The notes beneath the pieces were generated by a model. That model saw only the letters and a list, made by a program, of their open reading frames with translations. It was not told the origin of the DNA and did no database searches. A stretch of DNA of 64,000 nt from Devosia riboflavina. Its GTDB lineage: Bacteria; Pseudomonadota; Alphaproteobacteria; Rhizobiales; Devosiaceae. The translations under genes and the position numbers were made by a program. The stretch is taken from the NCBI RefSeq assembly GCF_000743575.1, contig NZ_JQGC01000001.1:372001-436000 (forward strand), written 5' to 3'. Below are positions 20,670-30,108 of the stretch, in pieces. Numbering within the stretch: the first letter of the stretch is position 1; every line of letters starts with the position of its first letter.

Positions 20670-21335
20670 ATGAGCGAAGAATTTGAACGTCCCGTCCTGA
20701 CGCCCCCCACCGGCGAGAAAAAAGTGCTGCTCCATTCCTGCTGCGCCCCCTGTTCGGGCGAGGTGATGGAGGCAATGCTGGCCTCGGGCGTCGAATATAC
20801 GATCTTCTTCTATAATCCCAACATTCACCCCAAGCGCGAATATCTCCTGCGCAAGGACGAGAATGTGCGCTTTGCCGAGAAGAACAACGTGCCGTTCATC
20901 GACGCGGACTATGACCGCGACAACTGGTTCGCCCGTGCCAAAGGCATGGAGCACGAGCCCGAGCGCGGCATCCGCTGCACCATGTGCTTCGACATGCGTT
21001 TCGAGCGCACCGCGCTCTACGCCCATGAGCACGGTTTTCCGGTGATGACGAGTTCGCTCGGCATTTCGCGCTGGAAAAACATGGCTCAGATCAATGAGAG
21101 CGGCAAACGCGCCGTCGCGCCCTATGAGGGCCTCTCCTATTGGGACTACAACTGGCGCAAGGGCGGCGGTTCGGCCCGCATGATCGAGATTTCCAAGCGC
21201 GAAGAATTCTACCAGCAGGAATATTGCGGCTGCGTCTATTCGCTGCGCGATACCAACGAGCACCGCGTCTCGACCGGCCGCGAGCGCATCGTTCTTGGCC
21301 AGAACTACTATGGCAAGGACACGACGTCCGAATAG
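20670..21335 (+). CDS. queH: Epoxyqueuosine reductase QueH
   Basis: 221 residues from the ATG at 20670; an ATG at 20658 in the same frame is an alternative and neither has a strong ribosome-binding site. QueH replaces the B12-dependent QueG in the last step of tRNA queuosine synthesis, reducing epoxyqueuosine to queuosine with Fe-S and diiron-type centres. The conserved cysteines are all visible: [25 protein letters not shown] and [11 protein letters not shown] near the end. Length is normal. It stands alone after prpB. Confidence 0.92.
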   Translation: MSEEFERPVLTPPTGEKKVLLHSCCAPCSGEVMEAMLASGVEYTIFFYNPNIHPKREYLLRKDENVRFAEKNNVPFIDADYDRDNWFARAKGMEHEPERGIRCTMCFDMRFERTALYAHEHGFPVMTSSLGISRWKNMAQINESGKRAVAPYEGLSYWDYNWRKGGGSARMIEISKREEFYQQEYCGCVYSLRDTNEHRVSTGRERIVLGQNYYGKDTTSE

Positions 21336-21375
21336 TCGCGGCGTCGGCAAGTCAATAATTGTGGCCAAAAGATGT

Positions 21376-21396
21376 TCCGCAGTGAAACACTGCGGA
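21376..21396. other. Short perfect hairpin downstream of queH
   Basis: TCCGCAGTG-AAA-CACTGCGGA, 9-bp stem and 3-base loop. There is no T run on either side, so it is at best a weak terminator or transcript-end stabiliser for queH; an operator is also possible. Confidence 0.5.
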
Positions 21397-21405
21397 TATG
21401 CACCA

Positions 21406-21459
21406 TTAATTCACCCTTCGGACATTTGACTGAAAATGTTACCGGACTTGGTGAATTAA
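21406..21459. promoter_or_regulatory. Inverted repeat upstream of the cellulose operon
   Basis: TTAATTCACC (21406-21415) and GGTGAATTAA (21450-21459) are perfect inverted copies with a 34-base spacer. The bcsN start is 114 bases further on. The AT-rich composition stands out against the surroundings and marks the likely promoter region of the operon. Three TTAA-N7-T words in 21406-21500 faintly resemble degenerate CtrA boxes, but none is complete. Confidence 0.5.
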
Positions 21460-21573
21460 CAAGGTATGAAATTAGGTTTTCGTTAACCCTGTATTGCCTA
21501 GCTTGGTGATCGCTAATCAGCAGGCGGAGGGCCGTTGCTAGCGTTTCTGGGCTAGAATCGGGTTTGACCTCAT

Positions 21574-22497
21574 ATGCGGGACACGAGAAAACTTTGGCGC
21601 GCAGCCGGCCACCTGCTGCGAAACGGCATGCTTGCCGGCCTTTCGGCGTGCCTCCTTGCCGCCTGTTCTACCACCAGCGACATGCCGGCTTCCGAAGCCC
21701 AGATCGTCCGCGCCTCCTCCTCCTTCATCCTGCCCCCGCCCGGCGGCCCGGCCATCGTCACCGTGGTCGAAACGCGTTTCCCCAATGCCATCCGCCAGGA
21801 CATTTCCCTCGCAACGGAAGCGCGCAGCGTCGGCGAAAACAAGATCAGCATCATCCGCTTCACTGGGAAAGGCGGCGATGGCAGCGACGCGGCGCTCAAG
21901 GACATTCCCTTCACCCAGGTCAACCTGACCGAGGAGGCGCTCGCCGCCTGGCCCAATTCGGGCATGGCCGTCTCGCCCTATTATGTGCAGAACGCCTATG
22001 GCCCCTTCGGCTATGCCATCGCCAAGCCGCCCAACGGCGATAGCTGCCTCTATGCCTGGCAGCGCATCGAGCCGGCCCTGAAACCCTCCGGCGCTGTGGA
22101 TCGCGGCGCCATCATCATCCGCCTGCAGCTCTGCCGCCGCGGCGTCTCTGAAGAGGCGCTGCTGAGCACCATGTATAATCTACGCCTCAACATAGAGGCC
22201 TTCCCCGCCCTAAAGGCCCCCGCCGCCATCGGCCGGATCGCAGCCCCGATAAAGCCCATCGGCGCCGCCGGCTTTGCCGAAGTCATCCCCACGAGCCAGC
22301 CCGCGCCCCGCCCCGCAGCCACTCAGCCGCGCCCAGCCCCGGTCGCAACGCCCGCCGTCACCACCATGCCCGTACCGCCCCCCGGCGCGCCCATCGTCCC
22401 CGGCCCAACCGGCACCGGCGGCCAGTCCGGACCCATCGTGCCGCGCCCGCCCACCACGTCCGTCATCGTTCCCTCGCCGAGCGCGAGCGGAAACTGA
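21574..22497 (+). CDS. bcsN: Cellulose biosynthesis protein BcsN (predicted lipoprotein)
   Basis: 307 residues. A lipoprotein signal peptide ends in LLAAC (Cys31), so the mature protein should be anchored in the outer membrane facing the periplasm. The middle part (about 45-215) contains the conserved SPYYVQNAYGPFGYAIA segment of BcsN. The last 80 residues are a Pro/Ala-rich, disordered tail (PVPPPGAPIVPGPTGTG). BcsN is found in alphaproteobacterial cellulose operons and its biochemical job is not known. It precedes bcsA by 18 bases. The ATG at 21574 has only a weak ribosome-binding site. Confidence 0.85.
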   Translation: MRDTRKLWRAAGHLLRNGMLAGLSACLLAACSTTSDMPASEAQIVRASSSFILPPPGGPAIVTVVETRFPNAIRQDISLATEARSVGENKISIIRFTGKGGDGSDAALKDIPFTQVNLTEEALAAWPNSGMAVSPYYVQNAYGPFGYAIAKPPNGDSCLYAWQRIEPALKPSGAVDRGAIIIRLQLCRRGVSEEALLSTMYNLRLNIEAFPALKAPAAIGRIAAPIKPIGAAGFAEVIPTSQPAPRPAATQPRPAPVATPAVTTMPVPPPGAPIVPGPTGTGGQSGPIVPRPPTTSVIVPSPSASGN

Positions 22498-22515
22498 CGC
22501 CCAGAGGAGCCCAGG

Positions 22516-24687
22516 ATGAACAAGGCGCTCACCGTCGTCATCTGGATCGCCATCTCGGCGATCGTGCTGCTCCTTGTCACCGTGCCCGTGAGCCTCCAGG
22601 CACATCTGGTTATGGGCGCCATCCTGCTCGGCGCCATGCTGGTCATCAAGATTCTGCGGCTCGACGGCAATTGGCGCCTCCTGCTCCTCACCTTCGGCAC
22701 CATCATCGTGCTGCGCTATGCCTTCTGGCGCACCACCAGCACCCTGCCGCCGATCGAACAATGGATGGACTTCATCCCCGGCCTGATCCTGTATCTCGCT
22801 GAGATGTACTGCATTCTCATGCTCTTCCTCAGCCTCTTCGTGGTCGTGCGGCCCATGCCCAGCCACGTCTCGATCCGCCTCAACAAGGACGAGCCGGTGC
22901 CCACGGTGGATGTCTTCATCCCCAGCTATAACGAGGATTATGAGCTCCTCGCCGGCACGCTCGCCGCCGCCCGCGACATGGATTATCCCGAGGATCGCTT
23001 CACCGTCTGGCTGCTCGACGACGGCTCGACCGAAGCCAAGCGCAACCACCCCGATCCCGAACAGGCCGCATCGGCCCAGGAGCGGCACGAACAGCTCCAG
23101 CAGCTCTGCGAAGAACTCGGCTGCCGCTACCTCACCCGCGCCCGCAACGAGCACGCCAAGGCCGGCAATCTCAACAATGGCCTTGCCAATTCAACGGGCG
23201 AATTCGTCGCCGTCTTCGATGCCGACCACGCCCCGGCCCGCGATTTCCTCCAGGAAACGGTTCCCCACTTCGCCCGCGACAATCAGCTCTTCCTCGTCCA
23301 GACGCCGCACTTCTTCCTCAATCCAGACCCGCTCGAACGGAACCTCAGAACCTTCGAAGTCATGCCGTCGGAAAACGAGATGTTCTACGGCATCATCCAG
23401 CGCGGGCTCGATCGCTGGAACGCCGCTTTCTTCTGCGGCTCCGCCGCCCTCCTCCGCCGCGAGGCCCTTGCCACCAATAATGGCTTTTCCGGCAAGAGCA
23501 TCACCGAGGATTGCGAAACCGCCATCGAGCTCCATAGCCGCGGCTGGAACTCGATCTATATCGACAAGCCTCTCGTTGCCGGCCTCCAGCCGGTCACCTT
23601 TGCCAGCTTCATCGGCCAGCGCACCCGATGGGCCCAGGGCATGATGCAGATCCTCTTGTTCAGCTTCCCGCTGTTCAAGTCCGGCCTCAGCCTCCCCCAG
23701 CGCCTCTGCTATCTTTCCTCGACGCTGTTCTGGCTCTTCCCGCTGCCGCGCATGATCTTTCTCTTTGCGCCCTTCTTTTATCTCTTCCTCGACCTGCAAA
23801 TCTTTACCGCCTCGGCCGGCGAATTCGCCGCCTATACCCTCACCTATGTGGTAGTGAATCTCGTCATGCAGAACTCGCTCTTCGGGCGCTGGCGCTGGCC
23901 GTGGATTTCCGAACTCTACGAATATATCCAGTCGGTGCACCTCTTGGGCGCGCTCTTTTCAGTCGCGAGAAATCCCTACAAACCGAGCTTCAAGGTCACC
24001 GCCAAGGACGAGAGCGTCGAAACCGCGCGCCTCTCCGAACTCGCCCGCCCCTTTTACCTTATCTTCCTGCTCCTCATCCTCGCCGTCGCCATGACCATCT
24101 ACAAGATCGGCGCCGAGCCCTATCAGGCCGAGGTGACCATGGTCGTCGGCGGCTGGAACATTTTTAATCTCATCCTCGCCGGCTGCGCCCTCGGCGTCGT
24201 CTCCGAGCGCCGCGAGGGCTGGGGCAGCCGCCGGGTCGCCGTCGAACGGCGCTGCGAAGTGCGCGGCGCCGATGGCAATTGGGTCAAGGCCGGCTTCGTC
24301 AATGTCTCGAGCGGCGGCGTCGCCGTGCGCATGCCCAATGGCGCCGCCGGCCTCGGCCGCGGCATGCCCACCACCGTCCGCTTCACCCCGCTCGCCGACA
24401 ATATCGGCATCGATGAAATGCCCGTCTTCATCCGCTCCGTCACCCAGGAGAACAAGGGCGTCATCTTCGGCTGCCGCTACATGCCCGAGCGCGGTCAGCA
24501 CTATCGTCTGATCGCCGACCTCATCTATGCCAATTCGGGCAACTGGCAGGCGCGTCAGAGCGCCCGTCAGGTTAATATCGGCATCATCCGCGGCACCATC
24601 CGCTTCCTCGGCATAGCCCTCTACCAGACCGGCCGCGGCCTCGGCTATCTGCTCCGTTTCGGTTCGGGAAGGGTGCTCGGCAAATGA
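22516..24687 (+). CDS. bcsA: Cellulose synthase catalytic subunit (UDP-forming), BcsA
   Basis: 723 residues, inner membrane. N-terminal helices are followed by a family 2 glycosyltransferase domain with DDGST (about residue 168), FDADHAP (about 235), the catalytic base TED (about 329) and QRTRW (about 368). More helices follow, then a C-terminal PilZ domain (RRVAVERR and NVSSGG, about 571-605) for c-di-GMP activation. It polymerises beta-1,4-glucan from UDP-glucose and extrudes it. AGGAG precedes the ATG; the end overlaps bcsB by 4 bases. A GGDEF-EAL protein that could set c-di-GMP levels is encoded at 37795. Confidence 0.95.
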   Translation: MNKALTVVIWIAISAIVLLLVTVPVSLQAHLVMGAILLGAMLVIKILRLDGNWRLLLLTFGTIIVLRYAFWRTTSTLPPIEQWMDFIPGLILYLAEMYCILMLFLSLFVVVRPMPSHVSIRLNKDEPVPTVDVFIPSYNEDYELLAGTLAAARDMDYPEDRFTVWLLDDGSTEAKRNHPDPEQAASAQERHEQLQQLCEELGCRYLTRARNEHAKAGNLNNGLANSTGEFVAVFDADHAPARDFLQETVPHFARDNQLFLVQTPHFFLNPDPLERNLRTFEVMPSENEMFYGIIQRGLDRWNAAFFCGSAALLRREALATNNGFSGKSITEDCETAIELHSRGWNSIYIDKPLVAGLQPVTFASFIGQRTRWAQGMMQILLFSFPLFKSGLSLPQRLCYLSSTLFWLFPLPRMIFLFAPFFYLFLDLQIFTASAGEFAAYTLTYVVVNLVMQNSLFGRWRWPWISELYEYIQSVHLLGALFSVARNPYKPSFKVTAKDESVETARLSELARPFYLIFLLLILAVAMTIYKIGAEPYQAEVTMVVGGWNIFNLILAGCALGVVSERREGWGSRRVAVERRCEVRGADGNWVKAGFVNVSSGGVAVRMPNGAAGLGRGMPTTVRFTPLADNIGIDEMPVFIRSVTQENKGVIFGCRYMPERGQHYRLIADLIYANSGNWQARQSARQVNIGIIRGTIRFLGIALYQTGRGLGYLLRFGSGRVLGK

Positions 24688-26924
24688 AGCGGCACACCCT
24701 TCTCGCCTCGGTCGCGCTCCTCACAACGCTCGGCCCCGTCCTGGCCCAGCCCGCCCCCTTCGACATGTCGCCCGAAAGCAACCGCGTCGTCGCCCCGGCG
24801 CCGGCAGAGCCGGGCGAAACCGTTCCGGCGCCGGTTGAAGAGGTCGCGCCATCGGCCTTTTCGCGCTTTCTCGTGCCCGGCGCCAGTCTGCGCCTTGTGG
24901 GCGAAGAGGCCCAGCAGGGCGTCGTCGTCTATCTCACCGACGCCCAGGCCGCTGCCCCCGCCACCCTTAATTTCTCGCTCCTCAATGCCCTCGTCGTCGC
25001 GCCCGAAATTTCAAGCCTGCGCGTCCGCATCAACCAGACCGAGATCGCGGCAACCCCCATCGCCTCCTCGTCCGGCGCTACCCCCGTCAGCATCGCTGTT
25101 CCCGCGGGCGTCCTCCGCCCCGGCGCCAATATCGTCGAATTCCGCGCCACCCAGCGCCACCGCACCGACTGCACGGTGGAATCGACCTATCAGCTCTGGA
25201 CCGAAATAGCCGGCAACAGTGCCCAACTCGTCTTCGAGGGCGAAAACCTAGAGCGTATCACGCAACTGACCGATATCGGCGCCGTCGGCGTCGATGAAAC
25301 CGGCAATACCACACTGCGTCTCATCGCGCCCGACATGGCCGACCCCGCGGCGCAGGCAGCGGCCCTGCATCTGGTCCAGCAGATCGGCCTCGCTTTGCGC
25401 ACGCCAAAACTCAGCGTGATCCTCGCCGAGGCCCCCGCCGAGGAACGCCTGCCCGGCGTCCTTGATGTCGCCATCATGCCCGCAGCAGAACTGCCGCCTG
25501 CCTTTGAGGCCGCGCAAGCCCAAGCCAGCGCCGGCCCGCTCGCCGCCATGCTGCCCATGCCCTCCGGCGCCGATACGCTCGTGGTTTCGGGCCCCACCTG
25601 GGACACCATTGTGCGCGCCGGCGACGCCCTGCTCACGGCCGCTCCCGTCTCGCCCGAGCGGCCGCGCTTCGACCTGCCAAATCCCCTGCCCCTCTTGCAA
25701 GGCGGCGCCACGGCGACCCTTGCCAGCCTCGGCATCGACCGGCTCGAATTCAACGGCCGGCGCTTTACCACCCAATTACAGTTCGAACTGCCGCCCGATT
25801 TCTACGCCTATCGCTATGGCGAACTGGAACTTGTGCTCGATGCGGCCTATTCGAGCGACGTGCTGCCCGGCAGCGAGATCGACATCTACACCAATGGCGA
25901 GATCGCTTCCGCAACGCCCCTGCTGCGCACCGATGGCGGCACGCTCAAGGATACGCGCATCCGTATCCCCATGACCAATCTGCGCCCCGGCCGCAATGAG
26001 GCAACGCTGGCCGTCAACCTTCTGACCCGGTCCGACGCGGTCTGCAATCCCGGCTGGACCGGCGCCGCGCCCGCCCGCTTCGTTCTCTCCAGCAACAGCT
26101 ATCTGCGCCTGCCCGATTACGCCCGCGCCACTGCCGTGCCCGATCTTCAGGTGCTTACCGGCTCGGCCTGGCCCTATGCCGATGATGAAGCCGTGCCCCT
26201 GGCCCTCGGCCAGGACCAGGATTCGCTGGTCGCGGCCATGATGTTCGCCGCCCGTATCGCCACGGCATCGGGCCGGGTCATCACCTTCGATATCGTGCCG
26301 CAGGACAATCTGGCCCCCGAGGCCAATGCCATCCTCGTCATGCCCACCACGGCTCTGTCGCCGCTCAATCTCGGCCGTACCGGCATCGGCACCGCCTCTT
26401 CGGTCCAGGGCAGCGACGATACCCTGCTCGACCAGTTCGGCAATAGCCGCCCCGAGGGCCCGCTTTCCGGCATTTCCAACTGGCTCCAGGAGACCGTGGG
26501 ACTCGACCTCGCCGATCTCAGGCTCGTCCCCGCCCCCGACCTGCCCTATGCCCCGGCCGCCGAAGCGCTCGTCGTCTCGCAGGTCCGCCAGCCCGAGGGC
26601 GGCATATGGACGGTCCTGACCTCCACCACCGCTCCGGCCCTTCACGCCGGCACCGAGAGACTGATCGATACCCCAAAATGGCGCAGCATTGCCGGCCGCG
26701 TCAGCGCCCTGGCGCCGGGCGAAGACGACATCGCTGTCGTTCCCGCCAATGCGGTGTCCATCGTCACGCCGGAACCCGCCTCCCCCTTCAACCTGCGCCG
26801 CGTCGCCGCCAACTGGTTCTCGGGCAACATCTTGTACTTCGCCCTCGCCATCGTGGTCGGTGCCGTGCTCCTGATGCTGATCACCTCTCGCGTCCTGACC
26901 AAGATCGGGAGACCCTCGCCATGA
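24684..26924 (+). CDS. bcsB: Cellulose synthase periplasmic subunit BcsB
   Basis: 746 residues. An N-terminal signal peptide (LLASVALLTTLGPVLAQP), long beta-rich periplasmic carbohydrate-binding and flavodoxin-like domains, and a single C-terminal membrane anchor (ILYFALAIVVGAVLLMLITS) give the BcsB layout. It pairs with BcsA and guides the emerging glucan through the periplasm. Both ends overlap neighbouring genes by 4 bases (bcsA and bcsZ), a sign of tight translational coupling. Confidence 0.93.
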   Translation: MKRHTLLASVALLTTLGPVLAQPAPFDMSPESNRVVAPAPAEPGETVPAPVEEVAPSAFSRFLVPGASLRLVGEEAQQGVVVYLTDAQAAAPATLNFSLLNALVVAPEISSLRVRINQTEIAATPIASSSGATPVSIAVPAGVLRPGANIVEFRATQRHRTDCTVESTYQLWTEIAGNSAQLVFEGENLERITQLTDIGAVGVDETGNTTLRLIAPDMADPAAQAAALHLVQQIGLALRTPKLSVILAEAPAEERLPGVLDVAIMPAAELPPAFEAAQAQASAGPLAAMLPMPSGADTLVVSGPTWDTIVRAGDALLTAAPVSPERPRFDLPNPLPLLQGGATATLASLGIDRLEFNGRRFTTQLQFELPPDFYAYRYGELELVLDAAYSSDVLPGSEIDIYTNGEIASATPLLRTDGGTLKDTRIRIPMTNLRPGRNEATLAVNLLTRSDAVCNPGWTGAAPARFVLSSNSYLRLPDYARATAVPDLQVLTGSAWPYADDEAVPLALGQDQDSLVAAMMFAARIATASGRVITFDIVPQDNLAPEANAILVMPTTALSPLNLGRTGIGTASSVQGSDDTLLDQFGNSRPEGPLSGISNWLQETVGLDLADLRLVPAPDLPYAPAAEALVVSQVRQPEGGIWTVLTSTTAPALHAGTERLIDTPKWRSIAGRVSALAPGEDDIAVVPANAVSIVTPEPASPFNLRRVAANWFSGNILYFALAIVVGAVLLMLITSRVLTKIGRPSP

Positions 26925-27967
26925 AGCGCCTGGCAACGCTCCTCCTTGGAGGCCTCATGACGGTTCCCGCCTTTGCCGCGCCCGCCATCACGCCGGAGGA
27001 ATGGCAGAGCTATCTCGATGCCTATGTCAGCCCCGAAGGCCGGGTCATCGACACCGGCAATGGCAATATCAGCCATAGCGAAAGCCAGGGCTATGGTCTC
27101 GTCCTTGCCGCACTGGCGGAAGACCGGCCCAGTTTCGACCGCATCCTCAATTTCACCAAAACCGAGCTCATGATCCGCGACGATGGCCTTGCCGCCTGGC
27201 GCTGGGAGCCGGATGCCGACCCGCACGTCACCGACACGAACAATGCCACTGACGGCGATATGCTCATCGCCTATGGCCTGCTGCTCGCCAGTGACCTCTG
27301 GGGCGAAACCGCCTTCTTCACCGAGGCCGCCGCCATGGTCGGGACCATGGGCCGCAATCTCCTCGTCCCCGCCGATGGCCTGCCGGCCATTCTTCCCGGC
27401 ACGGAGGGCTTTGCCGGCAATGACGCGACCGCCGGTCAGCCCATCCTCAATCCCTCCTACTGGATTTTCGAAACCCTGCCGCGTTTCGACAGCCTCGATC
27501 CCGTCATCGACTGGAATGCCGTAGCCGAAACCGGTCTCGAACTCCTCCGTCGCGCCTCCACGACACCCGCCGGCATTCCCGGCGACTGGGTCGTCATGGC
27601 CGGCGGCGCCATCGGCCCAGCCCCCGATTTTCCCGCAGAGTTCGGGTATAACGGCATCCGCATTCCGCTCTATCTGATGCGCGCCGGGCTCGATCCCGCT
27701 TTTCTCGAACCCTTCCGCGCCAAGGCCTCTTCGGCCGGCCTCTTCAAGATCGATCTCGCGACCGGCAATGCCATAGAGCCCATTGAAGAACCGGGCTATC
27801 GTCTCATTCAGGCTGCCATGGAATGCGTCGCCACCGGCCAGCCCGTACCCGAGGAGCTGCGCACCCTGCAAACCACCAGCTACTACGCCGCGACCCTGCA
27901 ATTGCTGATGCTCGACAACCTGCGCCGCCAGCGCCCAAACTGCCTTGGCCTTGGGGCGCAATCATGA
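26921..27967 (+). CDS. bcsZ: Periplasmic endo-1,4-beta-glucanase (GH8), BcsZ
   Basis: 348 residues from the ATG at 26921, which overlaps the bcsB stop (ATGA); the frame is open upstream but only inside bcsB. A signal peptide (LLLGGLMTVPAFAAP) leads into a glycoside hydrolase family 8 fold. ISHSESQGYGLVLA holds the proton-donor Glu (about residue 48), and TDGDMLIAYGLLLA carries the conserved Asp. BcsZ trims misfolded or excess glucan during cellulose synthesis. It overlaps the next gene by 4 bases. Confidence 0.93.
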   Translation: MKRLATLLLGGLMTVPAFAAPAITPEEWQSYLDAYVSPEGRVIDTGNGNISHSESQGYGLVLAALAEDRPSFDRILNFTKTELMIRDDGLAAWRWEPDADPHVTDTNNATDGDMLIAYGLLLASDLWGETAFFTEAAAMVGTMGRNLLVPADGLPAILPGTEGFAGNDATAGQPILNPSYWIFETLPRFDSLDPVIDWNAVAETGLELLRRASTTPAGIPGDWVVMAGGAIGPAPDFPAEFGYNGIRIPLYLMRAGLDPAFLEPFRAKASSAGLFKIDLATGNAIEPIEEPGYRLIQAAMECVATGQPVPEELRTLQTTSYYAATLQLLMLDNLRRQRPNCLGLGAQS

Positions 27968-30105
27968 AGCGCCTCGCCCTCACCCTCTGCCTCATCGGCA
28001 TCTCCCTGCCCGCCATGGCTCAGTCCGTCGCCCCCTTCGGCGTCGACCCCATGACCGTATCGGAAACCGGACCCGCGCCCTCCACCGTCCCCGCGCCGCC
28101 TCCCTTCGCGACCGAAATGCCGGTTCAGACCGAGATCGGCACCACGCTCCCCGATCCCATCCTCACCGCCCAGGCGCCCGCCCAGCCCTCCGCTTCCGGC
28201 CCCGACGAAACCGCCCTGCGCTATTTCGCCCAGCAGGGCGACACCGTCCGCCTGCAACGCGAAATCGAGCGCCTCCGCGCCCTCTATCCCAATTGGCAGC
28301 CGCCCGCCGATCCCCTGACCACCGATTTCGTGCCCGACCAGTCCATCGTGCGCATCTGGGATCTCGTCACCGCCGGCGACTATGCCGGCGCCCGCGCCGC
28401 CATCGCCGAAAAGAAAGCCGCCGATCCCAGCTTCGTGCCCACCGCCGATCTCACCGAAACCATCGCGCGCGGCGAAGCCGGCACGCGCCTCCGCGCCGCG
28501 TCCGACGCCGGTCAATATGACGAAGTCATCTCCATTGCTGCCAATGCGCCGCAGCTCCTGACCTGCGCCAGCGTCGACAATCTCTGGCGGCTCGCCGAAG
28601 CTTTCATCAAGACTGATGCCACCCAGCGCGGCACCGACGCCTATTCCTATATCCTCACCAATTGCACCGATGCGCCCGAGCGCTTCGCCACCATGCAAAA
28701 GGCCACCGACCTTCTCGACCGCGCCGCCCTGACGCCGCTCCTCGCGCTCGAAAAGGACGGCGAATTCACGACCCTCCGCCTCGATCTCGCCCGCCGCGCC
28801 GTCGCTGCCGCGCTCGAAGAGGACGGCGCCACCCCGGCAAGTGATGATGTCGACCTCCTCGCCAAATCCGCCATGGCCGACAAGAATGCCGAAGACCTGC
28901 GCCTCCTCGGCTATTTCGAACTGGACCGCAACCGCCCGAGCGAAGCCCGCCGCTTCTTCGAAGCCGCCAACGCCACCGACCCCTCCGCCGCCTCCGCCCA
29001 GGGCCTCGGCGTCGCCCTCGTGCAATTGAACGATCCCGCTGCCGCCGAAGCGGCCCTCGCCGAATATCGCGATGACAACGAAGACATCGCCAAAGTCTAT
29101 CGCGACGCCGCCGCAGCAACCCTCGCCCGCGAACCCCGCCTCGCCATTTCCGAAACCATTCTGGGCCGCATTGTCGAAACCACGATCGCCACCCGCGACG
29201 CGGGCCTTGCCCAGGAACTTGGTTGGTACGCCTATGCCTTCAACCAGCCCCAGACCGCGCTCGAATGGTTTCAGACCGCCCTCGGCTGGCAGGCCGATCT
29301 CGAACCCGCCGCCTATGGCCTCATGGTCTCCGCCAACGCTCTTGGCGACGCCGCCCGCGTCGAGGAAATCCGCCGCACCTGGGGCGGCCGCTCCGTTCGC
29401 ATCGCCCAGTTCGGCAACCTGACTTCGCTGACCGCACCCCCTTCCGTCGTCCCGCTGCCAAAACCGCGCCCGGCCCACCTCACCCAGGTCCAGACCGTGC
29501 GTGTGGCCCAGCAAGAAGCCCCAAGGCAAGTCAAGCAAGCCGAAGCCCCCTCCGGCGGAGGAGGTGGTGGTGGCGGCAGCGGCGGCGGATGCCAGACCTT
29601 CCGGCCGCCAAACTCCCTCTCCCCCGGCGGCGCTCTCACCCATGCCTGGTGTCTGATGGATCTCAACCGCCCCGCCCAGGCGGTTGATCATTTTGGTCGG
29701 GCCCTCGACTCGGCCAATCAGGCGACCCGCAGCGACGCCGCCTATGGCCGCGCCCTCGCCTTTGTCCGCCTCGGCCTTCCCGATGAAGCCGCCGTCGCCG
29801 CCGCTGCCGCCCCCCTTTCGGACAAGCGCGTGGTCGAATTGCAAACCGCCATCCTCACCCTAAAGGCCACCAGCGCCTATAATATCGGCAAATATCAGCT
29901 CGCCCTCGCCATGCTCGACGCCCGCGCCCAATACGCGGCCGAGCGCAACGATCTCCTGACCCTGCGCGCCTGGAGCTACTATCACCTGCGCCGTTTCCGC
30001 GAAGCCGAGCGCATCTTCGCAGCCGTCGCCGCCACCGGCTATGGCGATGCCGTCTCCGGGCTCGATGCTGCCCGCGCCTCGCTCCGCAGCGCCCAAAGCC
30101 AGTAA
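27964..30105 (+). CDS. Periplasmic tetratricopeptide-repeat protein of the cellulose operon (BcsC-N-terminus-like)
   Basis: 713 residues from the ATG at 27964 overlapping the bcsZ stop. A signal peptide (LCLIGISLPAMAQS) is followed by a Pro-rich stretch, then helical TPR-type repeats to about residue 510. A poly-Gly linker (SGGGGGGGGSGGG, about 530-543) and a second helical repeat block complete it. It resembles the periplasmic scaffold half of BcsC/BcsK. There is no C-terminal beta-barrel, so it cannot itself be the outer-membrane exit pore. It ends 3 bases before the convergent glpK stop. Confidence 0.8.
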   Translation: MKRLALTLCLIGISLPAMAQSVAPFGVDPMTVSETGPAPSTVPAPPPFATEMPVQTEIGTTLPDPILTAQAPAQPSASGPDETALRYFAQQGDTVRLQREIERLRALYPNWQPPADPLTTDFVPDQSIVRIWDLVTAGDYAGARAAIAEKKAADPSFVPTADLTETIARGEAGTRLRAASDAGQYDEVISIAANAPQLLTCASVDNLWRLAEAFIKTDATQRGTDAYSYILTNCTDAPERFATMQKATDLLDRAALTPLLALEKDGEFTTLRLDLARRAVAAALEEDGATPASDDVDLLAKSAMADKNAEDLRLLGYFELDRNRPSEARRFFEAANATDPSAASAQGLGVALVQLNDPAAAEAALAEYRDDNEDIAKVYRDAAAATLAREPRLAISETILGRIVETTIATRDAGLAQELGWYAYAFNQPQTALEWFQTALGWQADLEPAAYGLMVSANALGDAARVEEIRRTWGGRSVRIAQFGNLTSLTAPPSVVPLPKPRPAHLTQVQTVRVAQQEAPRQVKQAEAPSGGGGGGGGSGGGCQTFRPPNSLSPGGALTHAWCLMDLNRPAQAVDHFGRALDSANQATRSDAAYGRALAFVRLGLPDEAAVAAAAAPLSDKRVVELQTAILTLKATSAYNIGKYQLALAMLDARAQYAAERNDLLTLRAWSYYHLRRFREAERIFAAVAATGYGDAVSGLDAARASLRSAQSQ

Positions 30106-30108
30106 AAA

